This document shows positions 1 to 9,284 of a stretch of 64,000 nt of DNA, piece after piece (position 1 is the first letter of the stretch; each line of letters starts with the position of its first letter). The position numbers were made by a program, and so were the translations under genes. This DNA comes from Marinobacter guineae. GTDB lineage: Bacteria; Pseudomonadota; Gammaproteobacteria; Pseudomonadales; Oleiphilaceae. The notes under the pieces are model-generated. The model searched no databases, had not been told where the DNA came from, and saw nothing but the letters and a program-made list of their open reading frames with translations. The DNA lies in the NCBI RefSeq assembly GCF_002744735.1, contig NZ_KZ319339.1, forward strand, positions 310,001 to 374,000, given 5' to 3'.

Positions 1-368
1 ACCGCGGTGGCACTAAAAGCTCGCCGGTAACGGGCCAGCAAATCCGGCAGGGCGTAACCGGCAACGATGGAAGTCACACCGACATTGAGCGTGCCGGAGA
101 CCTGAACCTGATCTTCAAACACGCCCCGGGCGTAGCTAACCTCCGCCAAAATCCGATTGGCATGTCGGAGAAAGGCATGACCCTTGTGGGTGAGCCCCAT
201 GCCCCGGGAATGACGCTCCAGAAGCACCACCCCCAAGTCTGCCTCCAGGTCCTTGATTGCTTCGGTGACCGTTGACTGGGACACGGACAGGTCCCTGGCG
301 GCGCCGGAAATCGAACCTATCTCCGAAACCGCCACGAAATAGCGCAATTGCCGAAATGAGAAGCTCAT
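1..368 (-). CDS. LysR-family transcriptional regulator, N-terminal part (cut by window edge)
   Basis: About 122 residues are present and the gene runs off the left edge. The reading frame opens at an ATG at 366-368 and stays open to base 1. The N-terminus has the classic LysR winged helix-turn-helix layout: a start like MSFSFRQLRYFVAVSEIGSI, then AARDLSVSQSTVTEAIKDLE as the recognition helix region, followed by the linker helix and the start of the effector domain (GTLNVGVTSIVAGYALPDLL). LysR proteins bind DNA as tetramers and respond to a small molecule sensed by the missing C-terminal domain. The target cannot be named, because the effector domain and the neighbour to the left are out of view. 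It lies 103 bases downstream of aroC on the same strand, so it probably has its own promoter. Confidence 0.9.
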   Translation of the reverse strand, partial: MSFSFRQLRYFVAVSEIGSISGAARDLSVSQSTVTEAIKDLEADLGVVLLERHSRGMGLTHKGHAFLRHANRILAEVSYARGVFEDQVQVSGTLNVGVTSIVAGYALPDLLARYRRAFSATA

Positions 369-471
369 GTCACAGGCCTGTACCGAACCGTGCCCTTCAC
401 TGGCGCGATTATCCCTTTGCTTGGCAGCCGCATGCCAACGTCAACTCCGCTACTCCGAAGCCAAAACGAAA

Positions 472-1566
472 TCAGAGCTGCCCAATAACCGGAGTGGAAA
501 CCGAAACATCCCCATTCTGCCCCCGATGCCGTAAATAATGATCCATCAGAACAATGGCCATCATCGCCTCGGCAATCGGCGTCGCCCGGATACCAACACA
601 GGGATCGTGCCGCCCGGTGGTAATCACCTCACAGGGATTACCGTGCACATCAATACTACGGCCCGGCAGACGCAGACTCGACGTGGGTTTCAGAGCAATA
701 CTGGCTACAATCGGCTGGCCCGAGGAAATGCCGCCCAACACACCGCCGGCGTTGTTGGAGAGGAACCCCTCAGGAGTCATCTCATCCCGGTGCTCGGTAC
801 CCTTCTGCTCGATGCAGTCAAAACCGGCACCAATCTCCACACCCTTCACGGCATTGATACTCATCAATGCGTGGGCCAGATCCGCATCCAGGCGATCAAA
901 AATCGGCTCACCCAGCCCCGGAGGTACACCTTCAGCGACCACGTTGATCCGCGCACCAATGGAATCACCTTCCTTACGGAGGGCGTCCATGTAAGCCTCC
1001 ATCTCGGCAACCTTGTCTGCATCCGGGCAGAAAAAGGGATTCTGGTGCACCTGATCCCAATCCAGCTTTTCCGCCTTGATCGGTCCCAGTTGAGAAAGGT
1101 AGCCGCGAATACGGATACCCAGACGCTGCTCAAGAAACTTTCGCGCAACCGCACCTGCAGCCACCCGCATCGCGGTTTCCCGGGCCGAAGAGCGACCGCC
1201 GCCCCGATAGTCCCGAACACCGTATTTGTGCATGTAGGTGTAATCAGCATGGGCAGGACGGAACTGTTCGGATATTTTCGAGTAATCCTTGGACCGCTGA
1301 TCGGTGTTCTCAATCATCAACCCGATCGGCGTTCCGGTGGTTTTACCTTCAAAAACCCCGGAGAGAATTTTCACCTCGTCCGCTTCCCGGCGCTGGGTCG
1401 TGTGACGGGAGGTGCCCGGCTTGCGTCGATCCAGGTCCCGCTGCATGTCCGCTTCCGACAGCTCGAGCCCCGGAGGACAACCATCAATAATGCACCCCAG
1501 CGCCGCCCCGTGACTCTCGCCGAAAGAGGTGACAGTGAACAGTTTTCCGAAAGTATTTCCAGACAT
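472..1566 (-). CDS. aroC: Chorismate synthase
   Basis: Catalyses the last step of the shikimate pathway, converting 5-enolpyruvylshikimate 3-phosphate to chorismate with reduced FMN, in the cytoplasm. The 364-residue length is normal for the family. Visible signatures are GESHGAALG near residue 16, the [11 protein letters not shown] block near residue 120 and the C-terminal [12 protein letters not shown] block. All are involved in FMN and substrate binding. It is followed by the partial LysR gene and preceded, 37 bases upstream on the same strand, by prmB. The prmB-aroC order is common in gammaproteobacteria and suggests co-transcription. Chorismate also feeds pabB elsewhere in this window. 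Identification is secure. Confidence 0.98.
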   Translation of the reverse strand: MSGNTFGKLFTVTSFGESHGAALGCIIDGCPPGLELSEADMQRDLDRRKPGTSRHTTQRREADEVKILSGVFEGKTTGTPIGLMIENTDQRSKDYSKISEQFRPAHADYTYMHKYGVRDYRGGGRSSARETAMRVAAGAVARKFLEQRLGIRIRGYLSQLGPIKAEKLDWDQVHQNPFFCPDADKVAEMEAYMDALRKEGDSIGARINVVAEGVPPGLGEPIFDRLDADLAHALMSINAVKGVEIGAGFDCIEQKGTEHRDEMTPEGFLSNNAGGVLGGISSGQPIVASIALKPTSSLRLPGRSIDVHGNPCEVITTGRHDPCVGIRATPIAEAMMAIVLMDHYLRHRGQNGDVSVSTPVIGQL

Positions 1567-1603
1567 AATTCAGTATCTTGTTAGGCTTTTGTAAGAAATC
1601 GGA

Positions 1604-2512
1604 TTAACTGGAAGCCTGCCAATGGCGCAGGTCCTGCTCAGTAACCACAAACACACCGTCACCGCCGTTCTCGAAATCCAGCCAGGTAAACGGCAGATCC
1701 GGATAAGCTTCATCCAGAGCCACCCAGCTGTTGCCAACCTCCACAATCAGCAGGCCTCCTGGCGTGAGGTGATCAGCAGCGCCGCCGATAATCCGGTGGG
1801 CAATATCCAGCCCGTCTTGCCCGGCGGCCAGACCCAGCTCCGGCTCATGGCGGTATTCTTCCGGCATGCTGGCGAGGTCTCCCGCATCCACGTAGGGCGG
1901 ATTGCTCACAACGACATCATAGCGCCCGTCGATGTTTTCGAAGACGTCCGATTGTACGGTACGAACACGGTCCCGGACTCCGTGAAGCTCGATATTCGAT
2001 TCAGCCACCGCCAAAGCATCCGCGGAAATATCAGAAAGATCCACCTCCGCCTCGGTGAAAACAGACGCCGCACCAATACCAATACAACCACTACCGGTGC
2101 AGAGATCAAGTATGCGTTCAACCGGCTTGTCACCCAGCCAGGGCTGAAAGCCGTTCTCAATCAGCTCACCAATCGGTGAACGAGGTACCAGCACGCGCTC
2201 ATCAACGTGAAACGGCATTCCCATAAACCAGGCTTCGCCTAAAAGGTAAGCCAGGGGGACTCGCTCATCCACACGCCGGCGAATCCGCTCCAGAATCAAC
2301 TCCCGCTCTTGCCGGGTAAGCCGGGCATCGAGAAACAGCGTGTTGTTCTCCAATGGCAGATGCAGGCTGCGCATGACCAGCTGAACCGCCTCGTCCCAGA
2401 CATTATCGGTACCATGACCAAAAAACAGAGGCGAGGCAGCAAACTGTGAGGAGGCGTAGCGGAGGTAATCCCGAACGCTATGGAGATCATCTATAGGGCT
2501 GGTCACAAACAT
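1604..2512 (-). CDS. prmB: Ribosomal protein L3 N5-glutamine methyltransferase
   Basis: A 302-residue SAM-dependent methyltransferase. The N-terminal helical domain is followed by a Rossmann fold with [12 protein letters not shown] as SAM motif I and the NPPY motif near residue 205 that binds the target glutamine amide. The HemK/PrmB family methylates glutamine. The PrmB branch, which acts on ribosomal protein L3, is favoured by length and by the position just upstream of aroC, as in enteric bacteria and pseudomonads. PrmC (release factor methylase) is the other possibility but normally sits with prfA. The start ATG at 2510-2512 is the first in the frame. Confidence 0.93.
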   Translation of the reverse strand: MFVTSPIDDLHSVRDYLRYASSQFAASPLFFGHGTDNVWDEAVQLVMRSLHLPLENNTLFLDARLTRQERELILERIRRRVDERVPLAYLLGEAWFMGMPFHVDERVLVPRSPIGELIENGFQPWLGDKPVERILDLCTGSGCIGIGAASVFTEAEVDLSDISADALAVAESNIELHGVRDRVRTVQSDVFENIDGRYDVVVSNPPYVDAGDLASMPEEYRHEPELGLAAGQDGLDIAHRIIGGAADHLTPGGLLIVEVGNSWVALDEAYPDLPFTWLDFENGGDGVFVVTEQDLRHWQASS

Positions 2513-2600
2513 GAATCCTGTGCGAGAGCGTGTCAGCGCGGGATTATACGCTGTTTATCCACCTGACTGCAGCCTTGCGAATACCGTCGGGGCCGTGGTC

Positions 2601-3815
2601 TCAGATCGCCAGCGGGCCGGAACTGCTGCGGCTTTCCTCAAATCGGTCCAGAGCCGCCGCCATGCGCTCCCTGCCCAGCTGAATCAGTTCCGGAGCCTTG
2701 TGGTAATCGTAACTCCGGCAGGCATTTTTCGGTACGTTTACCAGCAGATCCGGCGGATAGCCAGCAATCTTGTACTGTACAAGTGCGCTCTGCATCGTCT
2801 CGATGGTGAGGTTCATCACGTCGAACTTGCCGATACCAAGTTTATCCCAATCGATGGTTTCGTGATCTTCCTGAGCCTTCTTGTCGGTAGGTTTCCTTTC
2901 GACCTGCTTCTGGTGCTCTTTTTTTCGTACCTCTTTGGTAATCTTGTCTTCCGGGCTTTCTCCGTTGTCCGGTTTGCGCGCGGCCAGGGATTTTAGAGTG
3001 TCCCAGTCAAACCAACGCGAAGCTTTCTCGCGAATAGCATCCACCCACTCATCCATGTCTGAGCTACCGTCCACGGCTGAGGCAAAGGCAGCATCCGGAA
3101 TGCGGTTACTTCGGTCATCCTCACCACTGAGGTTAACCGCCACAATCATGTCGGCGTGGGAGGAAATGGTGGGAATGATCGGCAACGGGTTCAGTAAGGC
3201 CCCATCCACCAGAACCCGGCCATTGAGAACCAGGGGCGTAACCACACTCGGAATGGCGACCGAAGCACGAATAGCCTGGTCTAACGGGCCCTCCTGGAAC
3301 CAGATTTCCTTGTGGGCCAGCAGGTCAGTGGCGACTGCGGTGAAGGCAATGGGCAGATTCTCAATTCGGATATCACCGAGCATTTCCCGTACCACGGAGA
3401 AGATCTTCTCGCCCCGGATAGCCCCAACGGAATTGAAAGTCACGTCGAGCAGCTTAAGGATGTCGAACTGGCCCAGGCCGGTCACCCAGTCCTTGTAGTC
3501 CTGCATTTTCCCCGCTGCGTACATGCCGCCAATCAGCGCCCCCATGGAGCAGCCAGAAATAGCGACGATGTCATAACCACGCTCTGCCAGTATTTCGATG
3601 GCGCCAATATGAGCGTAGCCCCTCGCCCCACCACTGCCCAGAGTGAGCGCCACAGTTTTCCGGCGCTTGCGCCTGTGTTCTACAGCCTCGGGATTTGCCG
3701 GGGCATGGGAAGCGGACACATCTGAGCTTTGCAAAACCTTGGAGACACTATCCTGGGGTTGGTTCTCCGAGGAAGAGCCTTTCCGGCCCTGATCGTCGTC
3801 CTTTGATTTGCCCAT
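2601..3815 (-). CDS. Patatin-like phospholipase (RssA type)
   Basis: A 404-residue serine hydrolase of the patatin family. The oxyanion motif GSGGARGYAHIGA is near residue 60, the nucleophile elbow GCSMGA near residue 93 and the catalytic Asp motif DGALLNPLP near residue 204. Members cleave acyl chains from phospholipids or related lipids. No signal peptide is visible, so it probably acts in the cytoplasm or at the inner membrane. The first 50 residues are polar and low in complexity, and the region after residue 270 is rich in Lys and Glu, unlike the catalytic core. A GAGG ribosome site precedes the ATG. It is the last gene of the run from DUF58 to here, 5 bases after the DUF4892 gene. The substrate is unknown. 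Confidence 0.88.
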   Translation of the reverse strand: MGKSKDDDQGRKGSSSENQPQDSVSKVLQSSDVSASHAPANPEAVEHRRKRRKTVALTLGSGGARGYAHIGAIEILAERGYDIVAISGCSMGALIGGMYAAGKMQDYKDWVTGLGQFDILKLLDVTFNSVGAIRGEKIFSVVREMLGDIRIENLPIAFTAVATDLLAHKEIWFQEGPLDQAIRASVAIPSVVTPLVLNGRVLVDGALLNPLPIIPTISSHADMIVAVNLSGEDDRSNRIPDAAFASAVDGSSDMDEWVDAIREKASRWFDWDTLKSLAARKPDNGESPEDKITKEVRKKEHQKQVERKPTDKKAQEDHETIDWDKLGIGKFDVMNLTIETMQSALVQYKIAGYPPDLLVNVPKNACRSYDYHKAPELIQLGRERMAAALDRFEESRSSSGPLAI

Positions 3816-3820
3816 TGTGT

Positions 3821-4735
3821 TTACCTCGAGATCATTACCAGTTCTACCCGGTCACCCTGACGATCCGGTTCGCTGAATACCACGGCAGGGCCTACCACAA
3901 TGATTTTCTGCTGGTCACGGGAAACACCGGTCTTCGAGAGAACCTCCGAAAGCGATTCGGTAGCCCGGCGCGCCCGCTCCATCGCATCACTGAACGATTC
4001 GTCGGCTTCCAATGCAGAATAGCCCACCAGTGCAACGAGCGTACCCTCTTCCCGTGCGAGATCGGTTACTCGCTGCCGGTCGCCTGCCTGCCAGTCAAAA
4101 CTGTAGGTTACGCCGCCGCGCCACGGAACGATAACCGGTCCCTCAACCCGTCTGGCAAGATTCCCGAATCCGGGAATGGAAGCACCGGGAGCCACGCGCA
4201 GATGCTCAACCCAGACATACTCCCGCAAATTGCCCCGGGTGACGGTGTAAACCAGTGTCAGCCACCGGGTTCCGTCGTCAGAGACAGTGCCCGCGACCAG
4301 GTAATCCTGATTGGAATCCGCGCCATACAGAACCGCTTGATTGAAGATCTGGTTTGCCCAGACGTTACTTCTGCCACAGCGGACGCCGGAGCAATCAAAC
4401 AGGATCTGGGCGTTTCTCTCGCCCAGCAGTCGCAGATAATGGTCCCTCGCCCGCTCCCGGCTTGAGTCCCGGGAAACCTGATACAGGCGCCCCTCCCCGC
4501 TTACGGGAAGCCTTGCGAGGCTGTCGGAACGGATTTCGTTATTCACTTCCCGGACCGCACTGAAAAGAACCAGGTGGCCCGAGGATTCGATGTTAACCGT
4601 GGTTTCCAGGGTCGACTGCGGGAATGCGGCGGGAATATCCCCGGGCGCAGCCAAGACAAGACATGGCAGGGCCAGCGCACAAAAAGTGGCTGCGATAAAA
4701 CGGGTGAACAGTATTTTCAGCAAGCGATTACTCAT
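3821..4735 (-). CDS. DUF4892 family exported protein
   Basis: A protein of about 304 residues when started at the ATG at 4733-4735. That ATG overlaps the stop of the upstream hydrolase by 8 bases and leaves a clean signal peptide (MSNRLLKILFTRF followed by a hydrophobic stretch ending ALPCLVLA). An earlier in-frame ATG at 4757-4759 would only add eight polar residues. The body matches what is known as DUF4892: a domain with VSDDGTRWLTLVYTVTRG-like segments, and a C-terminal part resembling OmpA-like loops (VALVGYSALEADESFSDAMERARRATE, then KIIVVGPAVVFSEPDRQGDRVEL, shown here in outline only). It is likely periplasmic or outer-membrane associated. The function is unknown. It is translationally coupled to the hydrolase and followed closely by the patatin gene. 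Confidence 0.82.
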   Translation of the reverse strand: MSNRLLKILFTRFIAATFCALALPCLVLAAPGDIPAAFPQSTLETTVNIESSGHLVLFSAVREVNNEIRSDSLARLPVSGEGRLYQVSRDSSRERARDHYLRLLGERNAQILFDCSGVRCGRSNVWANQIFNQAVLYGADSNQDYLVAGTVSDDGTRWLTLVYTVTRGNLREYVWVEHLRVAPGASIPGFGNLARRVEGPVIVPWRGGVTYSFDWQAGDRQRVTDLAREEGTLVALVGYSALEADESFSDAMERARRATESLSEVLSKTGVSRDQQKIIVVGPAVVFSEPDRQGDRVELVMISR

Positions 4736-5702
4736 TTCCCAGGAATTGTCTGACCGCATCTACAACGTAGCCGGTTTCTCCATCCAGGTGGCAGTGGTGT
4801 CCCCCCGGCACGTTCGATACCTGAAGATTCGGGATGGCGCTGGCGCGTTCATCCAGGTCCTTTCTGTACGACAGAAGCCCCTCATCGGCTCTGACAAAAA
4901 GCACCCGGCTTTCCAGGGCGCCCAGGGACGCCATCACCTGCTCTTCCGTCATCATCAGCGGAGACGGATGCCGGAGACGCGGGTCGGTCCGCCACACGAA
5001 CCCGTTTTCCTCTGGCTTCATGTTCCGGGGGATGAGCGCCAATGCGGCTTCCGGACTGAGCGGGCTCAATCCGCCCTCCCGCGCTTTCGCCGCAGTTTCG
5101 ATATCCGGGTACACCACTTGCCGGCCGGATCCCGAGATACGTTTCTTGATGGCCTTTCTCAGTTGGGGGATTGTTTCGCTGACCGGTCGACTGATTGCAC
5201 CGAGACTGTCAATCATCACCAGATTGCGCACCCGTTCAGGAAAGGCTGCGGCGTATAGGGCGCCAACAATACCACCCAGGGAATGGCCAACCAGATTGAT
5301 TCGCCCGTCAGAGGTTTCCTGGAAATAGCGCTCGACCAGTTCAGCGAGGTCTGCCACGTAATCCATCAGGAGGTAACTCTGGCCTTCAGGCCGGTGGCCG
5401 GAGTGGCCATGGCCGGCCAGATCCAGGGCGTAAACAGCACCAAGACCTGTCAATTCCGGAGCCAGCTTTACAAAGGTAAGGCTGTTGTCGAGCCAGCCAT
5501 GCAGCATTACGACCGGGGTGTTTTCGTGAACACCTTCATCCGCCTGCCAGCTCAGCCCGGCAAGCGTTATATGCCTGAGTTTCCACTCGGATTCACGGAA
5601 ATCCCGCGCACCTTTTTCATCCCGGTTTTTGTCCAGGCTTCCGTCCACGCCGTCTCCCGACAGAGTGTCGACGGCCCCCGGAAGTATAGCAATATCATTC
5701 AT
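4728..5702 (-). CDS. Alpha/beta-fold hydrolase
   Basis: A 324-residue alpha/beta hydrolase. The segment PVVMLHGWLDNSLTF carries the HG oxyanion motif, the nucleophile elbow GHSLGG is near residue 140, and GGHHCHLD near the C-terminus supplies the catalytic His. No signal peptide is seen, so it is predicted to be cytoplasmic. The N-terminal 35 residues are polar and not part of the fold, so translation could start further in, although no strong ribosome site decides this. It lies between pilZ (13 bases upstream) and the DUF4892 gene (8-base overlap). Substrates of this broad family include esters, epoxides and haloalkanes and cannot be predicted here. Confidence 0.88.
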   Translation of the reverse strand: MNDIAILPGAVDTLSGDGVDGSLDKNRDEKGARDFRESEWKLRHITLAGLSWQADEGVHENTPVVMLHGWLDNSLTFVKLAPELTGLGAVYALDLAGHGHSGHRPEGQSYLLMDYVADLAELVERYFQETSDGRINLVGHSLGGIVGALYAAAFPERVRNLVMIDSLGAISRPVSETIPQLRKAIKKRISGSGRQVVYPDIETAAKAREGGLSPLSPEAALALIPRNMKPEENGFVWRTDPRLRHPSPLMMTEEQVMASLGALESRVLFVRADEGLLSYRKDLDERASAIPNLQVSNVPGGHHCHLDGETGYVVDAVRQFLGNE

Positions 5703-5715
5703 GCAGGCCCCGCCT

Positions 5716-6066
5716 TCACATGGTGTGTGTTGGCCGATCGGAACTCAGAGAGCCTGCCAGGTAGGATTCGATTTTGGTGCGTGCGGTTTCATCATCACCG
5801 TTAAACTGAACCCCGATTCCCGCAGCACGGTTGCCCTGTGCACCCTTCGGAGTAATCCAGATCACTTTGCCGGCAACCGGGATTTTCTCAGGCTCGTCCA
5901 TCAGGTTCAGGAGCAGGAACACCTCGTCCCCCAACTGATACTGTTTCTGGGTCGGGATAAACAGACCGCCCTGGCGAATGTAGGGCATATAGGCCGCATA
6001 CAAAACGGCTTTGTCCTTTATCGTCAGGGTGAGAATGCCACTGCGCGCACCAAATCCGGGCCCCAT
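5716..6066 (-). CDS. pilZ: Type IV pilus assembly protein PilZ
   Basis: A 116-residue single-domain PilZ protein. I start it at the ATG at 6064-6066 because AAGGTG lies seven bases before it and the protein then begins MGPGFGARSGILTLTI as in known PilZ proteins. An upstream ATG at 6114 would add 16 basic residues. PilZ itself is needed for type IV pilus assembly and, unlike most PilZ-domain proteins, lacks the RxxxR motif for cyclic-di-GMP binding. I see no such motif at the N-terminus. The core includes LLNLMDEPEKIPVAGKVIWI and a C-terminal GIGVQF. It follows holB, the usual partner in pseudomonads. Confidence 0.92.
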   Translation of the reverse strand: MGPGFGARSGILTLTIKDKAVLYAAYMPYIRQGGLFIPTQKQYQLGDEVFLLLNLMDEPEKIPVAGKVIWITPKGAQGNRAAGIGVQFNGDDETARTKIESYLAGSLSSDRPTHTM

Positions 6067-6166
6067 AACTGACACCTTTCTGTAAGATCGTTTTGAACGT
6101 TTAACGGGATACAAAAATCCCTTTCATTCCGGAATCATAGCAGCTGTTGGACCCGAAGGCGCAATC

Positions 6167-7216
6167 CTAGCGGGCGACCGCTGCCCGTGCTGCCGGGCGT
6201 TTGACTGGCATCAGCTTCTGCCATTCGATCAGCAGGCGGCTGGCTTCCAGTTCCGGGCTCGCGTTGTATACACCGGCGGCTCTCGATTCCTTTACCATAT
6301 CCAGCAATTCGTGAGCTCGCCAGGGTGGATTGGTTTTTGCCAGAAATTCGAGCATATCGGAGGCATCCGTGTCCTGTGGTGTGCCCCCGGCAATAAGTCG
6401 GGCCAGATCCGCTGCCCAGGTTTCGAACAACCAGAGCGTATCTTCCAGCCCCAATGCCTTGAACGCCTTCGCGGCCTCCCCCACGGGAATCCGTGACTTC
6501 ATGAATTCCTTGAAACGCTCCAGGGCGGCATCCCTAAGTCCGATAAAATCCCCGGTGGCATAATCAAATGCCAGTCTGGGCGCATTACCTGACAACATGA
6601 GTGCTTTGGACAGCACATCCGCACCTGGCCTGGCATCTTCGGCAAGTTCCTGAACCCGCGTGGCCAGCCACCGGTTCGCATCTTCGTTGCCCGGCACCGG
6701 AATGGTCAATGTCTGACACCGGGAGCGAACCGTGGGCAGGAGCGGCCGGCCGCTTTCCTGCAGAAGGATCAGGGTGACGTCGGGCAACGGCTCTTCCAGT
6801 GTCTTGAGCAACGCATTTGCCGCGTTGATGTTCAGCTGATCCGCGCGATCAATGATGGCCACCTTATGATGGGCCACCTGAGGAGACGCGACTGCGAAGG
6901 ACGAGAGCGCCCTGATCTGATCCACCTTGACCATGCGGGATTTCTCTGGCGCATAAACCCGGACATCCGGGTGGCTGGAAGCGGCGAAAAGCTCACACTG
7001 CTTGCAGTGCCCACAGGCAATCGGCTGGCCTGATTCCCGGTTCAGAGGCTTTTCACACAGCAGTAGCCCGGCCACAGCGTTAGCCCAGGCGCGCTTTCCG
7101 ACGCCCCGCTCTCCGGCGAGAATCAAAGCATGGGGGAGCCTGTCCTCGGCCACCCGGCTCTGTACCGTTTGCCAGGCACGCTTGAGCCAGGGCATGTCTT
7201 GGGCAATATCAGTCAC
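6167..7216 (-). CDS. holB: DNA polymerase III subunit delta'
   Basis: A 349-residue clamp-loader subunit of the replicative polymerase. It has an AAA+ fold with GERGVGKRAWA near residue 34, a zinc cluster (CEKP...CGHCKQC) and the SRC motif in TVRSRCQTL. It starts with GTG at 7214-7216 inside the last codons of the transglutaminase gene (8-base overlap), and the reading gives MTDIAQDMPWLKRAW, a typical delta' N-terminus. In pseudomonads the order is tmk-holB-pilZ. Here tmk is not next to it and the TgpA gene takes its place, while pilZ keeps its position about 100 bases downstream. Confidence 0.97.
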   Translation of the reverse strand: MTDIAQDMPWLKRAWQTVQSRVAEDRLPHALILAGERGVGKRAWANAVAGLLLCEKPLNRESGQPIACGHCKQCELFAASSHPDVRVYAPEKSRMVKVDQIRALSSFAVASPQVAHHKVAIIDRADQLNINAANALLKTLEEPLPDVTLILLQESGRPLLPTVRSRCQTLTIPVPGNEDANRWLATRVQELAEDARPGADVLSKALMLSGNAPRLAFDYATGDFIGLRDAALERFKEFMKSRIPVGEAAKAFKALGLEDTLWLFETWAADLARLIAGGTPQDTDASDMLEFLAKTNPPWRAHELLDMVKESRAAGVYNASPELEASRLLIEWQKLMPVKRPAARAAVAR

Positions 7217-9284
7217 GGCGCCTTCCTGTTCGGGAATTGGATCTGCGTAATTGTCGCTTCATGGTGGCGAGTAAACGGCGCATTCGTTTCAACTGGTAAC
7301 CGCTGTCATTCTCTTTGCCTGCGCTATAGTAATGGCTGTTGACCATCCGGGCAAAAAGCCTGGCGGAATCCGCCGCAGCGGGCTCTGCTTTTGCGAGCCT
7401 TGAGGCCAACACCGACGGCGTCTCGCCATGACGAACCGGCACACCGGCGGTGGCGCACAGCCGATGCCAGGTATCAACCACCCGACGGAAAGCGTCCCGC
7501 CGTTCCCCGCGGCGCATCTGCAACGCTGATATCAGTCCCGCGATCAGTAGTCCGGCCCCCACGATGCCAGCCGTCAGATACCCCAGCTCCCGCATACCAA
7601 AGCCGCCCGGCAACCGGGACATCAGGTCCATCTGGCTTTGACCCTGATAACCGACGACCCAACGCTGCCACTGGTAATTGATGCGGTCCAGTTGCAGGCT
7701 CGCCCACTGAACCAGAGGAACATCTGTGTACCGCTGGGGCGAGGCCCAGTCGTTTTCCAGGAATGATCCTTCTTCTGCAACCGCTTCCCGCAGCCCGGAT
7801 TCGATCCGCTCGGGCGCAATCGCCGCAGTGGGGTCGACCCTGACCCAGCCCCGACCATCCAGATAGGCTTCAACCCAGGCGTGGGCATCGTACTGACGCA
7901 CAATCAGGTAATCCCCTCCGGCACCGGGCTCACCGCCCTGATAACCAACCACAACGCGGGCCGGAATACCGGCTGCTCGCAAGACAAAGGTCGTTGCCCC
8001 GGCATAATGAGCACAGAAGCCCCGCTTTTCGTCGAACAGCAGGGTATCTATGCCATTGTCCGGCATGGCAGGCGGCCTTAACGTGTAATAGTAAGCCTGC
8101 TCCCGGAACCGTGCCATCAATGAACGGATGAGCTGATCATCACTCATGCTGCGACGAAGTTCCCCAGCCAGCGCACGGGCCCTCGGGTTGCCTTCCCTGG
8201 GCAGTTGGAGATACCGGCGAAGATCCGCGCCTCGCGCCTGCTCGGCTGAGTCGGCGTCCTCTTCCAGAGCCAACCTGTAACGGACAGGGCTGTCAGCAGG
8301 CCGACGGAACCGGAACAGGTCCGCCATTTCCTCAGCCACGTTGTCGGACACGGCCCGGGAATTTTCCAGGGCAAAGGCCCAGCGCTGATCCGTGGGTTCC
8401 AGCAATACATCGTATTCCTCGGATTCAAGAGGGCCAACACCGCCATCAACGGCTACCCGACCAAGAGGACGAAAACCCTCCGTTTGCCCCTGCCGCCAGG
8501 TTTCGCCGTCCAGATAATCCAGAATCAGACCGCGCCAGTATCGATCACGATAGGGAGGAATCTCGCCACCGAAGGTCACCCGGAACGCCCGTTCACTGCT
8601 CTGCGCCAGGCTGGAAATATCCCCGGGCCGCATGGTGTCGCTGATGCCGGTCCGGGCCTCACCCGAAACCAGGGGGACGCTCCAGAGAGGAGACATACGC
8701 GGGAAAAAGACAAACAGCAGAACCACGACAGGCAGGGTTTTCAGAAACAGGCCACCCAGCCTCCGCCAGCCGGATGTCATGCCTGCCGGCAGCTCCGGTG
8801 CGTTCAGAACCTGCAACCCCACGAGGAGCAGCGCCACACCTGTGAAGGTCACCAGGGCCCAGAGAATCTCCTGGTGGAACAGGAAGTTGACGGTTGCCAG
8901 ATACACAAGGATAAAAAACAGCACGTAGAAATCCCGGACTGTTCGGGTTTCCAGCCATTTCAGGCCCACTGCAAGTACAAAGAAGGATGCAGCGGTATCA
9001 ACCGTAAAGCGCCCCTGAACTGTCGCGGCATACACGCTGATCAGTATCAGCATGATCCCCGTTTTCAGCCAGCGCCCGGGTAATCTCACCCGGCCATACT
9101 GGGCCAACCATCGCCAGCTGGCGAGAACAGCGCAGGCCGCGATGAGCCACAGGGGAAGCCGGTCCCACTGGGGCGTTAACAGAAGCGCAAAACTGCCAAC
9201 CAGCCACAACAGGGCTCTCGATGGCAGTCCTGTTGCCGGGACACTGTCCGCGTCGCTGCTCCTTAAACGATCCAGAAAACTCAA
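7209..9284 (-). CDS. tgpA: Membrane transglutaminase-like protein TgpA
   Basis: A 691-residue inner-membrane protein. The first 210 residues form about six membrane segments. A periplasmic region follows with a transglutaminase core around residues 420-490: GFCAHYAGATTFVLRAAGIP holds the catalytic Cys, DAHAWVEAYLDGRGW the His and RVDPTAA the Asp. One more membrane segment near residue 580 precedes a cytoplasmic tail. In Pseudomonas aeruginosa TgpA is essential and thought to act on the cell envelope. The start is a TTG at 9282-9284 that overlaps the DUF58 stop by 4 bases (TTGA). A DUF58 gene upstream is the usual arrangement, but the MoxR ATPase gene that normally begins this set is not adjacent. 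Confidence 0.93.
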   Translation of the reverse strand: MSFLDRLRSSDADSVPATGLPSRALLWLVGSFALLLTPQWDRLPLWLIAACAVLASWRWLAQYGRVRLPGRWLKTGIMLILISVYAATVQGRFTVDTAASFFVLAVGLKWLETRTVRDFYVLFFILVYLATVNFLFHQEILWALVTFTGVALLLVGLQVLNAPELPAGMTSGWRRLGGLFLKTLPVVVLLFVFFPRMSPLWSVPLVSGEARTGISDTMRPGDISSLAQSSERAFRVTFGGEIPPYRDRYWRGLILDYLDGETWRQGQTEGFRPLGRVAVDGGVGPLESEEYDVLLEPTDQRWAFALENSRAVSDNVAEEMADLFRFRRPADSPVRYRLALEEDADSAEQARGADLRRYLQLPREGNPRARALAGELRRSMSDDQLIRSLMARFREQAYYYTLRPPAMPDNGIDTLLFDEKRGFCAHYAGATTFVLRAAGIPARVVVGYQGGEPGAGGDYLIVRQYDAHAWVEAYLDGRGWVRVDPTAAIAPERIESGLREAVAEEGSFLENDWASPQRYTDVPLVQWASLQLDRINYQWQRWVVGYQGQSQMDLMSRLPGGFGMRELGYLTAGIVGAGLLIAGLISALQMRRGERRDAFRRVVDTWHRLCATAGVPVRHGETPSVLASRLAKAEPAAADSARLFARMVNSHYYSAGKENDSGYQLKRMRRLLATMKRQLRRSNSRTGRRRD

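Noticed and set aside
538..1584. A 348-codon plus-strand open frame opposite aroC
   Set aside because: It overlaps the conserved chorismate synthase on the other strand and has no recognisable protein features.
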